Part shown: positions 20,376-31,760 of the stretch, piece by piece
How the letters are laid out: each line of letters begins with the position of its first letter
Numbering within the stretch: the stretch's first letter is position 1
NCBI GenBank assembly: GCA_907164885.2
Contig: OU015503.1
Coordinates: 66,253,568-66,317,567, forward strand
Direction of reading: 5' to 3'
DNA length: 64,000 nucleotides
Source of the DNA: Dolomedes plantarius
Taxonomy: Eukaryota; Arthropoda; Arachnida; Araneae; Dolomedidae
Notes under the pieces: model-generated
What the model was told of the DNA's origin: nothing
Databases searched by the model: none
What the model saw: the letters and a program-made list of their open reading frames with translations, nothing else
Made by a program: the position numbers and the translations under genes

Positions 20376-23076
20376 ATGAGATGAAAAAGAAGGTTGAAGT
20401 AAAATTAAAAAGTAAAAATGAATAAATAATTAATTAGCAATTAAATAGTGATAAAAAATAAATAAAAGAATAATAATAAAATTAGTAAATGAAAATATAT
20501 ATATATATATAATGTAGGATAACTAAATATAATTTAAAGGTATGCAAAGATTACACACAGTTAGTTATTATTATGTAAGTTGGCTGTGTGTGCAAAACAG
20601 GTGCCGAGGGAATTTATTAATGTATTGTCTGTGATATTAATTTTACATGATTTAGTGACTCAGGGCAACTTGCGTTATGAGATGAAAAAGAAGGTTGAAG
20701 TAAAATTAAAAAGAAAAAATGAATAAATAATTAATTAGCAATTAAATAGTGATAAAAAATAAATAAAAGAATAATAATAAAATTAGTAAATGAAAATATA
20801 TATATATATATATATATATAATGTAGGATAACTAAATATAATTTAAAGTTATGCAAAGATTACACACAGTTAGTTATTATTATGTAAGTTGGCTGTGTGT
20901 ACAAAACAGGTGCAGAGGGAATTTATTAATGTATTGTCTGTGATATTAATTTTACATGATTTACTGACTCAGGGCAACTTGCGTTATGAGATGAAAAAGA
21001 AGGTTGAAGTAAAATTAAAAAGAAAAAATGAAAAAATAATTAATTAGCATGTAAATAGTGATAAAAAATAAATAAAAGAATAATAATAAAATTAGTAAAT
21101 GAAAAAAAATATATATATAATGTAGGATAACTAAATATAATTTAAAGGTATGCAAAGATTACACAGTTAGTTATTATTATGTAAGTTGGTCGTGTGTACA
21201 AAACAGGTGCCGAGGGAATTTATTAATGTATTGTCTGTGATATTAATTTTACATGATTTACTGACTCAGGGCAACTTGCGTTATGAGATGATAAAGAAGG
21301 TTGAAGTAAAATTAAAAAGAAAAAATGAATAAATAATTAATTAGAAATTAAATAATGATAAAAAATAAAAGAATAATAATAAAATTAGTAAATGAAATAT
21401 ATATATATATATATAATGTAGGATAACTAAATATATTTTAAAGGTATGCAAAGATTACACACAGTTAGTTATTATTATGTAAGTTGCCTGTGTGTACAAA
21501 ACAGGTGCCGAGGGAATTTATTAATGTATTGTCTGTGATATTAATTTTACATGATTTACTGACTCAGGGCAACTTGCGTTATGAGATGATAAAGAAGGTT
21601 GAAGTAAAATTAAAAAGAAAAAATGAGTAAATAATTAATTAGCAATTAAATAATGATAAAAAATAAATAAAAAAATAATAATAAAATTAGTAAATGAAAA
21701 TATATATATATATATATATATAATGTAGGATAACTAAATATAATTTAAAGGTATGCAAAGATTACACACAGTTAGTTATTATTATGTAAGTTGGCTGTGT
21801 GTGCAAAACAGGTGCCGAGGGAATTTATTAATGTATTGTCTGTGATATTAATTTTACATGATTTAGTGACTCAGGGCAACTTGCGTTATGAGATGAAAAA
21901 GAAGGTTGAAGTAAAATTAAAAAGAAAAAATGAATAAATAATTAATTAGCAATTAAATAGTGATAAAAAATAAATAAAAGAATAATAATAAAATTAGTAA
22001 ATGAAAATATATATATATATATATATATATATAATGTAGGATAACTAAATATAATTTAAAGTTATGCAAAGATTACACACAGTTAGTTATTATTATGTAA
22101 GTTGGCTGTGTGTACAAAACAGGTGCCGAGGGAATTTATTAATGTATTGTCTGTGATATTAATTTTACATGATTTACTGACTCAGGGCAACTTGCGTTAT
22201 GAGATGAAAAAGAAGGTTGAAGTAAAATTAAAAAGAAAAAATGAAAAAATAATTAATTAGCATGTAAATAGTGATAAAAAATAAATAAAAGAATAATAAT
22301 AAAATTAGTAAATGAAAAAAAATATATATATAATGTAGGATAACTAAATATAATTTAAAGGTATGCAAAGATTACACAGTTAGTTATTATTATGTAAGTT
22401 GGCCGTGTGTACAAAACAGGTGCCGAGGGAATTTATTAATGTATTGTTTGTGATATTAATTTTACATGATTTACTGACTCAGGGCAACTTGCGTTATGAG
22501 ATGATAAAGAAGGTTGAAGTAAAATTAAAAAGAAAAAATGAATAAATAATTAATTAGAAATTAAATAATGATAAAAAATAAATAAAAGAATAATAATAAA
22601 ATTAGTAAATGAAAATATATATATATATATAATGTAGGATAACTAAATATATTTTAAAGGTATGCAAAGATTACACACAGTTAGTTATTATTATGTAAGT
22701 TGGCAGTGTGTACAAAACAGGTGCCGAGGGAATTTATTAATGTATTGTCTGTGATATTAATTTTACATGATTTACTGACTCAGGGCAACTTGCGTTATGA
22801 GATGAAAAAGAAGGTTGAAGTAAAATTAAAAAGAAAAAATGAATAAATAATTAATTAGCAATTAAATAATGGTAAAAATAAATTAAAGAATAATAATAAA
22901 ATTAGTAAATGAAAAAAAAATATATATATATATAATGTAGGATAACTAAATATAATTTAAAGGTATGCAAAGATTACACACAGTTAGTTATTATTATGTA
23001 AGTTGGCAGTGTGTACAAAACAGGTGCCGAGGGAATCTAGTAATGTATTGTCTGTGATATTAATTTTACATGATGT
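20356..23076. repeat. Nine-unit satellite, about 300 bp per unit, with higher-order structure
   Basis: Units start with GACTCAGGGCAACTTGCGTT at 20356, 20657, 20966, 21263, 21561, 21868, 22179, 22476 and 22777. Each holds an AAAATTAAAAAG..AAAAATGA stretch, a variable (TA)n, ACTAAATATA.TTTAAAG, GTTAGTTATTATTATGTAAG and GTGCCGAGGGAAT. Variants recur every fourth unit: units 3 and 7 share AATTAGCATGTAAATAG, and units 4 and 8 share GATGATAAAGAAGG with TTAGAAATTAAATAATG. The higher-order period is therefore about 1.21 kb. No coding function. Confidence 0.95.
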
Positions 23077-23307
23077 ATTTTTGAGTAGTATGAGTTGTAA
23101 TACCACTTGTCTACTATTACACATAGAAATCAAAAAGAAAAGAGAAAGAAGAAGAAATGTATTGTAATTTAACTTTGCTTGTAATTAGAAATAAATACAA
23201 AAAGGAAAAAGTCGACTGGAACCGGAAACGGCCAGCTCGAAAATTTAATTTGTTTTAGACCTCCAAGTAGAGAGTCTGTTGCCACGGATATGGCTAGGCA
23301 ATAACTA

Positions 23308-24112
23308 CGAGGGTCATTCTAAAGGTAAAGAACGTTTTGATCTGACGAGCCGCGTAATTCTCCCACCATCCCCGCTGCCGTAAAATTTATTTACCAAATC
23401 ATTTCCGCCAGTTTGACGCTAACAGCTTGCAGCTGCGATCATTTACTGTTTATTTTTGTGATTTTAAAATGTGTGAGAAAATTAAGGATCCCGCCAAGTG
23501 TGAGATTCGTAGCGTAATACGCTTCCTGAATGCAAAAACACGTTCGCCCTATTGAAATTTACAGACAGATAACTGAAATTTATGGAAAATGTTATGAATG
23601 AAGCTTCAGTTCGAAAATGGTGCATTATTTTTAAATGCCGCAGCTTACTGACAGACCCTTCACCGACTACGCCGTGCCATTCAAAACAATCGGCGTGGAT
23701 TGTTGTCCAGCGGCATTGTGCTTCTTCGCTCGTCCGCATGCTACTGCGTTGACGAAGGAATTTGCTTCAGCAATTTAACTGGGAAGTTTTTGAACATCGC
23801 ACCTTATAGCCCGGGCTTGGCCCCCAGTGATTACTATCTTTCTTACCAAATTGAAGGATTTTTGGGCGGAAATCACAATGGAAATGATGACGAACTGAAA
23901 GAGGAAGTTAGTGACTGGTTCAAAAACTTGGCTGCAAGTGAGTATGCAGAAGGCATAGGAAATCTGGTACAGCGCATTGACAAATGGTTGAACGGCGACT
24001 ACGTAAAAAATAGGTAAGATATCAAAATGTGTTGTACAATAAGTTCTCTTTCATTATCTTGAATAAAAATGACAAGAGAAACAAACGTTCTTTACTTTTA
24101 GAATGACCCTCG
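23308..24112 (+). mobile_element. Mariner element, internally deleted
   Basis: Terminal inverted repeats begin CGAGGGTCATTCTAAA on both sides and are flanked by TA at 23306-23307 and 24113-24114. The 805-bp length against about 1.3 kb for full mariners, and the jump in the protein from N-terminal to C-terminal motifs, show an internal deletion. Confidence 0.88.
23469..24017 (+). pseudogene. Mariner transposase remnant
   Basis: The start MCEKIKDPAKCEIRSVIRF matches the mariner N-terminus. It soon runs into stops and frameshifts, then resumes with RRAIQN, and a further stretch from 23700 to the TAA ending at 24017 contains YSPGLAPSDY, with the third catalytic Asp, and the C-terminal LVQRIDKW...GDYV. 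The block holding the first catalytic Asp is missing and the usual HDNARPH is not readable. Non-functional. Confidence 0.85.
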
Positions 24113-24376
24113 TATGTTATTTTTGAACTTAAGTTGTTTTGTTTAGTTAATGTGACTTATATACATAACCTTGCCGTTTATGCATTCGCAGTGGTCGGCA
24201 TGATTTACGAATTTTCTCTGAGGGATTTTTTTTGTCTTGTTCCTTTAAAGATAGCTGCATTTTAAGATTTATATTTAGAGTACAGTGTACTCTCGATTAT
24301 CCAAGTTAATAAGGAGGGATAAAGGAAAAACACGGATAATTCTATTTCTATTAAATCGTATTGCATTTGCGAAATA

Positions 24377-26202
24377 CACCCATACCTCGCTTTACGGCCT
24401 AGATACGTTCTGGAAAAGTTGGCCGTAAAGCGAAAAGCCGTATAACGAATCAATTATTTTGATACAAACCCATACAAATTTAATTGGATCTGTTCCAATT
24501 TTTTATAAGCAATATAGTTTTTAGTTCATTGTGGCATAATGCCACTATGTAAAATTAATTACTCTAAAATTTAAAAACTTAATTATAACCGCTATTAACT
24601 TTACTTAATTAATTTCATCTTTAAACAATTAATTGCTAGCTGTATTAATATTAATTTAAAATATAACTATTTTCCAGATACATATTGTATGCTTAAAGTG
24701 ATTATACTGTTAATATCTACAATAGCTAAATATATTTACATTTTCCAATTATAGAACCGATTACCTCATTCGAATTTCGCATCGCGATTCGATTTCTCAA
24801 CTTAACTGCAAAAATAACTACTTCCCACGTGTGCAATAGCTTACATGTATTCATACGCCGATGTTTCCTAAAGATAATAACAATATAATCGCAGTTTAAT
24901 TAATTTTTCTTTTAATTTAGTCCTTTGATACAGCTAGTGTTTATTATTCTATTATATATCCCCTTCTACAGACTTTATTTTGTTTAGACTAAAAGGAAAT
25001 GGGATCCCTTTATCAGAGTAAGCACATTAACCTAGGCTTGTGTGAACAGGTTTTGAGTACAAAAGGTTTGCTTCCCCTCCATAAAAGGAGAGTATGATTT
25101 TCAGCGAGATGAATGCTGTTTGCAATATTGGAGCGTGTCTCCTCGAATTTTTGTCTTCGGGCATTTTCCACGATACGAGCTGGCTGAAGGTGTAATACTG
25201 GTGATTTTATAAGGCTTCAAAGGAAAATAATAAACAAGTATTTTTCGAGAAATTTTTGTCTGTGCCAATTTCCTTGTCTTCAGCATGCGTGATTCAGTCA
25301 TTCTTCATCTAGAGTGCTAAAGGGCACATTATCTTTATTTTTCCAAGTCCCAATGATACAGTGTCTTCTTGCTAATTACCTACTGCGTTTCGTGCTTGGT
25401 GTGTGGTTCCAGATTTATCTGCAAGTTTGATGCAGTTACAGTAAACAGTGTTCAGCTAATGAACTGGTCTCCACGTGGCAGAAATTGATCCATCATTTAC
25501 GGTAGCTGAACTGAAAATCTCGACATCGTGTGTTTCATATAAGTTCAACGTTGCTCCAGTTTACAGAACTGATTCAGTTTTCAGTTTCCCATCTCCAATG
25601 CTCAAGTGGGAGAGACACAAGAGTGAGGAATTTTAACAAAGTAACATTTTCTGGTTTTTCTGCATGTCAAGTAAGTTGATAAAAAGTGAAGTTATTCTAT
25701 TTTCAAATTGTTAACATTGTCAGAACATACACAACATCTTATTGCAATGTACACATGTAAAATCACTATACCTCTCATTAATAACCTTTGAACTACTATT
25801 TTTGTTTTACTTCATTACCACCCTATTTTCACTTCATTCATAAAGCATTTTATTCTTTTTGTTTCCTATAAAAATGCTTACATAAAAATATAAGTACAAA
25901 ACAATGTAATAATAAACAGAAATTAAAAAAAAAGCATATAAATAAAAAACAAAAGAAATCATATGCACATTTGTATACATGTAGTAAAAAACATAAGATA
26001 AAATGTTTAAAAAACTGTTTTAATCTGATGACGAACATTAACATGAAGAATCACTAAGCTAATATGTTGACATCATCACTTTCCCCTGTTGTGGCCGTAT
26101 AACGAAATATTGTGGGCCGTAAATCGAAAAAGTACCATAATTTGAAAATATCGTTATAGCGAAATGCCGTATAAAGAGAGGCCGTATAGAGAGGTACAGG
26201 TG
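24377..26202. mobile_element. TA-flanked pogo-like element nested in the 24283-27336 element
   Basis: The left end CACCCATACCTCGCTTTACG and the right end, reading CACCTGTACCTCTCTATACG on the minus strand, are inverted, with TA at 24375-24376 and 26203-26204. Internal themes such as GGCCGTAAAGCGAAA near the left end and GCCGTATAACGAAAT at about 26094 repeat as subterminal motifs. 24500-25080 and 25660-26090 are AT-rich. 25080-25650 is less AT-rich and may be transposase debris or captured sequence, but nothing could be identified. Confidence 0.65.
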
Positions 26203-26209
26203 TATAATA

Positions 26210-26541
26210 CAGTCGAACCCCGTTATAACGAATTTCAAGGGACCAAAGGTTTTGTTCGCTTTATCCGGTGGTTCGCTATATCCAAACCGTTAAGAAAAAT
26301 GCGAGAGTGGACAAAATGTATAACTCATTACTTGCAATGTGTATTCAATAATGATGCATTAAAAAATGATAAAATCTATTAAAAATGACCATTAATGAAT
26401 TAAATCGACTAAAATCGATTACATAAACTGACACAATACTCATTAAATTACTTACAGTAGGAAAATGGCGGGACCAAAATTTTCGTTCGTTATATCCATG
26501 AATTCGTTATATACCGGGATCGCTACAACGGGGTTTGACTG
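26210..26541. mobile_element. Pogo-type MITE, 332 bp
   Basis: The ends CAGTCGAACCCCGTTATAAC (26210) and, on the minus strand from 26541, CAGTCAAACCCCGTTGTAGC are inverted. The left TA is present and the right flank reads CA, probably mutated. It lies next to the right end of the 24377-26202 element, inside the larger pogo-like element. Confidence 0.8.
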
Positions 26542-26549
26542 CACCACGC

Positions 26550-26888
26550 AAACTTTTCCATTTGTTTTGCCAATACGGCGCACTTTTCCAATAAAACACT
26601 CGTCTTTAAACGACGAGAATCGCTGGTTGCTTTCAATGAGGACACCATGCAGGCGAACCGACCCCTTGGTGCCACCTTAATTTTTACCGAATACCCCCAG
26701 GGGCAACATCTGGGGGGCTCGTATCTTTTCCCACCCTCTCTGACATCATAGAAGGACTTTGCGGTCAACGGATTTAACATCCTCCTTTCTGGACTAGACA
26801 AGAATGTATTTAATGGTCTCGTCGGATTCGAACCTAGCACTCCCAGTTCCAAACTCAACATGCAACCACTAGGCTGCCTCGGGCCGTG
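26550..26888 (-). mobile_element. tRNA-derived SINE, second family, copy 1
   Basis: On the minus strand the head carries an A-box-like CAGCCTAGTGG and an exact B box GGTTCGAATCC, followed by AGACCATTAAATACATTCTT, GATGTTAAATCCGTTGACC, CCCCCCAGATGTTGCC and GGTGGCACC. The same body elements, in the same order, occur in the plus-strand copy at 56401-56760. No tRNA gene is implied. Confidence 0.82.
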
Positions 26889-27591
26889 CTTTTCTATTTT
26901 ATTATCATAATTTATTTATGTAATCCGTAATTTTTTTGTTTTGTTTTTACCGAATCTTCGATATGTTTTATGATGTCACTACGAATTTTCCTAACATATA
27001 TCTGACTGTATTGCTAACAGATATGATATCACTTAACAGTTATGATATCACAGATCTTACATGAGATTTCTTTCCTGGGATCGCAGGGCTCCGCCTAATT
27101 TTAAACTTTAATAGAATTCTCTGGAAATCGCTTACAATCGGGGAAAATTATAAAAGTGTTATTTTGGTTCATTGTAGCGTCCATTATCGATTACAAGAAC
27201 CTTCTCAATACACAACAAAATGTTATTTAAAAAAATCTTTTATTTGTATACCAGAAATAATTTGCAAGCAGTTTTTAATAGAATTCGGATTTTTTCCGCA
27301 TGGATAATCCGAAATTAGATCATTGAGGGTACACTGTATAAAACCGTATGAAATGTTAAATGTAGTCTACAGGGTTTGGAAGCTAGTAGTTTGGGTAAAT
27401 TTAGTGACAGAATGATTCAGGAGTCGAATGACTGCCCATGTGTCTCGGAAATAAATATCTGAATTAATCTGTAAATAAGCTCATTAAATGGAATCGAACA
27501 CCTTAAAACATTCTCTATGAACCAGCAATAAAGGGCCCTATTCGTGAATTTCTAAAAACGATACTTGGAACTCCTAACCTTTAGCTAACGG

Positions 27592-27665
27592 GGCCCAGTT
27601 TTCCAATTCCCTCTTTAAAACTGGAAATTTCATACCCCCTTTGTAAGACGGATATTAAGGGGGTT

Positions 27666-27698
<33 letters not shown>

Positions 27699-27702
27699 AT
27701 AT
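27592..27702 (+). repeat. Short GGGGCCC-type repeat followed by (AT)n, copy 1
   Basis: TTAGCTAACGGGGCCCA..TTTTCC.ATTCCCTC...GGAAATTTCAT.CCC.TTTGTAAGA precedes a (TA)n/(TATG)n tract. Relatives occur at 35782-35870 (minus) and 50878-50960 (plus), each abutting an AT tract at the same end. Confidence 0.7.
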
Positions 27703-27959
27703 TGTATTCAAATTTCTATGTCATCAGGCTCAATAGATGGCAGCATGTCTAACACCTCAGCAATAATGTAAGCGCATGCGCAATACGGTACTGTAGATAA
27801 CGGTAGAGAGAGAAACTTGAAATGAATAGCATCGCACGTATACGGCGAGCCGTTAAGTATTTTCAAATAAATTCATTTGTTATTGTTTGTTAAAGTAAAA
27901 AAAATATTATCTCTCACTCTCCAATGATAAGAAATTAGTTCTGAACGAAAGAGCTAATA
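27703..27959 (+). repeat. 5' LTR of the gypsy-type element
   Basis: Starts TGTATTCAAATTTCTATG and ends near GAACGAAAGAGCTAATA. Contains GCGCATGCGCAATACGGTAC and CTCTCACTCTCCAA. It differs from the 3' LTR at more than a dozen visible positions, so the insertion is not recent. The primer-binding site just downstream was not assigned to a tRNA. Confidence 0.88.
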
Positions 27960-28097
27960 TTTCAGAAGTCGGATTAGAGAACTTCCTGACAACGTGAACG
28001 AACAAGGTAAATGTTTCGTTTTAGAAATTGAAACTGTTTTACTTGTATTGAGATTGAAGCTGACGTTTTAAGCTTGAATATCTGTTATACTCAAAAA

Positions 28098-28440
28098 ATG
28101 GCTTTTTTAGGCAGACATAAAAAGTATGATTTAACGCAGTTAGCTTTTGAGTTGGGCGAGACTGTCCCTGCCGTTAGTACAATAATTATTTTGAAGGAAA
28201 TTATAACCAAAAGTAAAAATTAGGGTGAACCGTTAGTTAAAGAAGTATTAGCAGGATTAGTTGACGAAAGAGTCAAACGAGAATCACAAAAAATTTAATT
28301 TGAACGAGCTTTGCAATTAGAAAATTGAAAATTGAAAGTCAGAATAAGATACAAGAACAGGAATTACATAAAACTGAACGAGAACGAGCTATTGAATTAG
28401 AAAAATTGAAAATCGAGAGTCAGAATAAGATAATTTCTTA
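28098..28440 (+). pseudogene. gag-like N-terminal part of the gypsy-type element
   Basis: From the ATG at 28098 the frame reads MAFLGRHKKYDLTQL, a pattern I associate with gag-like starts of arthropod gypsy elements, then a lysine- and glutamate-rich helical region. Several in-frame stops interrupt it. It ends where the mariner-derived insert begins. In the intact family this protein would assemble the particle. Confidence 0.65.
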
Positions 28441-29090
28441 GGCGGAAAGTAATGTTCGTGTACTAACTGTAAACGGCGGATGCGACAAAAAACCATGAAT
28501 CTTGCTGTGCATACTGGGGGTCGTACACTGCGTAGACGTTTCATGAAACAGGTCAAAATTTCAATGTACCCTTCAGTATTCATCGTCGTTCCCTCAGGTA
28601 GAAATTCCTTGTGGATAATGCCTTGACTATCAAAAAAGGTGATGACCATCGTTTTGATGCGTGATTTTTCTGCTCTGACCTTTTTCCGACGAGGTGATGC
28701 AGGAGAACGCCATTCCATGCTTTGCCGTTTCGTTTCAGGGTCGTACCTGAGACACCAGGACTCATCCTCAGTGACAATACAGTTCAAGAAGTTTGGTGTC
28801 GCATCCGCCGTTTCGACAAAATTCTGTGAAGCCTCTAAACGTGCCTGCTTGTGATCGTCATCCAAGTGATGTGGCACAAGACGACAACACGTTTTTCTCA
28901 TCCCTAAATTCTGGGTAACGATTTGTCACACGAAACAAACGCACTAAACAAGCACTTTGTAAAACAAGTCTTACACGGAACACAAACGACGCTCAACTGA
29001 ACAACGGTGGGGGCAGATGGTCAACACCTACCGCTACACAGGTGCATCGTTTTGTTTCGCCAGTGTTACCAGATCGGCCGTTCTGACTTC
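28440..29090 (-). mobile_element. Mariner remnant inserted in the gag region
   Basis: The minus strand reads mariner transposase from its middle part: LVPHHLDDDHKQARLEA, VTEDESWCLRYDP (first catalytic Asp), then GIIHKEFLPEGTTMN. The helix-turn-helix N-terminus and the second and third catalytic residues are missing. Its family differs from the mariners at 12.2 and 23.3 kb. The exact ends are uncertain: about 28440 on the left, and between 29080 and 29100 on the right. Some gag sequence seems to have been lost at the site. Confidence 0.75.
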
Positions 29091-29775
29091 ATTCACCGAA
29101 CTTTATTGTCAGAGGTTGTATAAACTAAGCCCCGAAAGTTTTAGACAAAAAATTGTCAGCCGTGTTAAAGATGTAAAGGGCACGTGGACTGATTTTGTTT
29201 TTGAATTATGTACCTATTTTAATGAGTGGCTAACAGGATTAAGTATAAATGACCTTGAGTCCCTAAAAGAACTTATGTTTACAGATCAATTAAAAAAGTG
29301 AGTCTCAAATACGATGCGTGAACATTTCATTGATTCTTGGCCTAAGTTTGTTAAAGCGAATGATCTAGCCGAAAGACTAGACGAATATGAAATCATTCGA
29401 TTGAGAATTAAAAGTAATAGCGAAAGTAGAAATACGAAGCATACTAACTATTGTGATGAATTTAAATATTACCCGCATTCAAATTATAGGATGAGTAATC
29501 GTAATTCACATAGGTTCGATTCCACCAAATTTGAGAACAAAAACGTGAACGTCAACAGAAGTAAGGCCAATGAAAAAGAAATTGCAACTCATAAAGTGTT
29601 TAGTTCTTCGATGCTAATGACAGAGGACAACCGAAATGTTTTACTTGCGACGAATACGGCCATGTTAGCAAAAACTGCATTCTACCATGCAAGGGCTGCG
29701 GAGAGTGCGGTCACGTTAGAAAGTTTTATACAAAAACGAACGCGACGCGGTGCGAAAATCTGAATGTTTATGAGA
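29091..29775 (+). pseudogene. gag-like C-terminal part with zinc knuckle
   Basis: Reads LYKLSPESFRQKI and FVFELCTYFNEWLTGLSIN, a SCAN-like capsid fold pattern known from gag and gag-derived proteins. A stop separates this from REHFIDSWPKFVKANDLAERL. In another frame CFTCDEYGHVSKNC gives a CX2CX4HX4C zinc knuckle for RNA binding, near 29635-29680. Frames change at least once. Confidence 0.8.
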
Positions 29776-30435
29776 ATCGTGAAACGGTGGCGCCAGACAA
29801 ATATCTAAGCCGAGCAATGATGAACAAACAAATCGTTAGCGTGTTGTTAGACACAGGAAGTAGTAGTTGTTTAATGAAAGTGTCAGTTGCTAAACCTACA
29901 TATCGGAGAAAACCTACATATCGGATATGCGAAAGATTACCCATTCCTTTATTTAGAATTTATTGAGGAAAACCCAACGGTTATATTAAAAGTAACTGAA
30001 ACAGTACAAATTGTGAATAATAGTATAAATTTTGTCAAAGCGAAGACTGAAGATTTAAATGATGGTTTAATTATGATTACAGGAGAAGGTGAAAATTTAG
30101 ATTCATTATTAGAATTCAAGGAAGGGGAAACAGTTGTACCAGTTATCAACACCAGGAATAGGAATATTATATTAAATAGAAATCAAAATGTTGGTAAAGC
30201 GGAATTAATGGACGATGCCAATTTAAAGTCGTATATGGGTAATATAAGTTTTGTTAATGAAGCACAATCATTAGAACCTCTAGACATCAGTACTAGCGTA
30301 GAACGAGAACCTATAACTTTAGAACAAATCAAATTCGATGAGACGTTACTTGAAGACCAAAAGCAAGATATAGTTCGTTTGTTGAATGAATAAAGGGACT
30401 GCTTTGAATTTAATTTAAATGAATTAGGCTGCACA
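29776..30435 (+). pseudogene. Protease region of pol and linker, gypsy-type
   Basis: VSVLLDTGSSSCLMK at about 29836-29882 contains the DTG active site of retroviral-type aspartic proteases. After a frame change, 29887-30393 stays open as the weakly conserved stretch before the polymerase and ends at TAA. Confidence 0.72.
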
Positions 30436-31760
30436 GATTTGACTTTCATGGATATTAAAGAGATAGAAGGTAGTAAACCAGTATGTTCCGGACCATATAA
30501 AACGAATGCTTCTGAGCGTAATATTATCAAGCAAATAGTAAAAGAATGGAAAGATAACAAGATTGTTTCGGAAACACGATCGTCATACGGAAGTTCAGTT
30601 TTGTTAGTGAAAAAGAAAACAGGTGAACACAGATTAATTATTGATTTTCGCCGCCTAAATAATCAAATGGTAAAGGATAAATTCCCCCTGCCAAAAATAG
30701 ATGACTTATTGGAAAGCTTGAGGGGTGCTAAATTATTTACCACCTTGGAATTAGCTCACGGTTACTTGCAAATTCCATTGTCGGAGGATGCGAAGAAAAA
30801 AACAGCCTTTATTACACCTGACGAAACCGGACAATTCGAGAGAATGATTTTTGGAATGGTTAATGCTCCCTCAGAGTTTCAAAGATTAATGTATCAAGTA
30901 CTAGGACCGTTATTTCTTCCTAAAGCTGTTTGTTACTTAGATGATATCCTCATACCTGTTTTCTCTTAGAATGACATGCTTGAAAGATTAGTATTAGTTT
31001 TGGAACGCCTACGATTAGCGAAACTTACTCTTAAACTTGCTAAGTGCGAATTTGGTAAAAAGGAAGTACAATTCTTGGGTTTTGCTATAAATGCCGATGG
31101 TTTAAAGCCAGGTCTCAGGAAAATAAAAGTTATTGAAGAATACGTTGAACCTAAGAATATTTATGAAGTAAAGAGATTTCTAGGACTTACTGGTTTTTTT
31201 AGACATTTTGTTTCTAAGTACGCGGAAAAGGCCAAACCGTTGAGTAGATTAACGAAGAAAAATAAAGATTTTGAGTGGAAAGAAGAACAGAAGAATGCTT
31301 TTAAAGCTTTGAAAGAAATTCTTAGTAATCAACCAGTTTTAGCTCACTATAACCCCACATTAGAGACGGAAGTACACGCAGATGCGTGTTCAGATGGATT
31401 AAGTGGAATGGTACTTCAACGTGGAGACGATGAAAAATGGCATTTGGTGTACTGCGTAGGTAAGAAGACAACTGCTGTAGAAAAGAATTACCACTCAAGT
31501 AAGCTAGAATTAAGGGCCATTGTATGGACACTTGACAGATTAAGACAGTATCTCCTTGGAATTAAGTTTACAATTGTTACTGACTGCCTAGTATTAATTT
31601 ACATGAATTCAAAGAAAACGACGAATCCCAGGTAGCTCGATGGTATGATCTGATTCAGGAATTTGATATGGAGGTAAAGCATAGACCAGGTACAAAGAGG
31701 AGTCACGTCGATGCGATGAGCAGAGCTCCAGTTTTAGAGCCAGAAGATACTATGACAAGC
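30436..31760 (+). pseudogene. Reverse transcriptase and RNase H of pol, gypsy-type
   Basis: The polymerase part shows LLVKKKTGEHRLIIDFRRLN, LPKIDDLL, FGMVNAPSEFQRLM and CYLDDILI with the active-site DD. A TAG at 30967-30969 interrupts it in frame. RNase H follows with EVHADACSDGLSG, KLELRAIVWTLDRLRQY and TIVTDC. A one-base shift near 31630 moves the reading to MEVKHRPGTKRSHVDAMSR, the link to integrase. Known role: copying element RNA into DNA and removing the RNA strand. Confidence 0.9.

Larger units (their letters stand above)
24283..27336. mobile_element. Pogo/Tigger-like element, outermost of a nest
   Basis: The left end CAGTGTACTCTCGATTATCC (24283) and the right end, reading CAGTGTACCCTCAATGA on the minus strand (ending 27336), are inverted and flanked by TA (24281-24282 and 27337-27338). 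CAGT...CTCGATTATCC is a typical pogo/Tigger terminus. The 3.05 kb span is mostly made of later insertions. No transposase is readable in its own remaining parts (24283-24376 and about 26890-27336). Confidence 0.7.
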
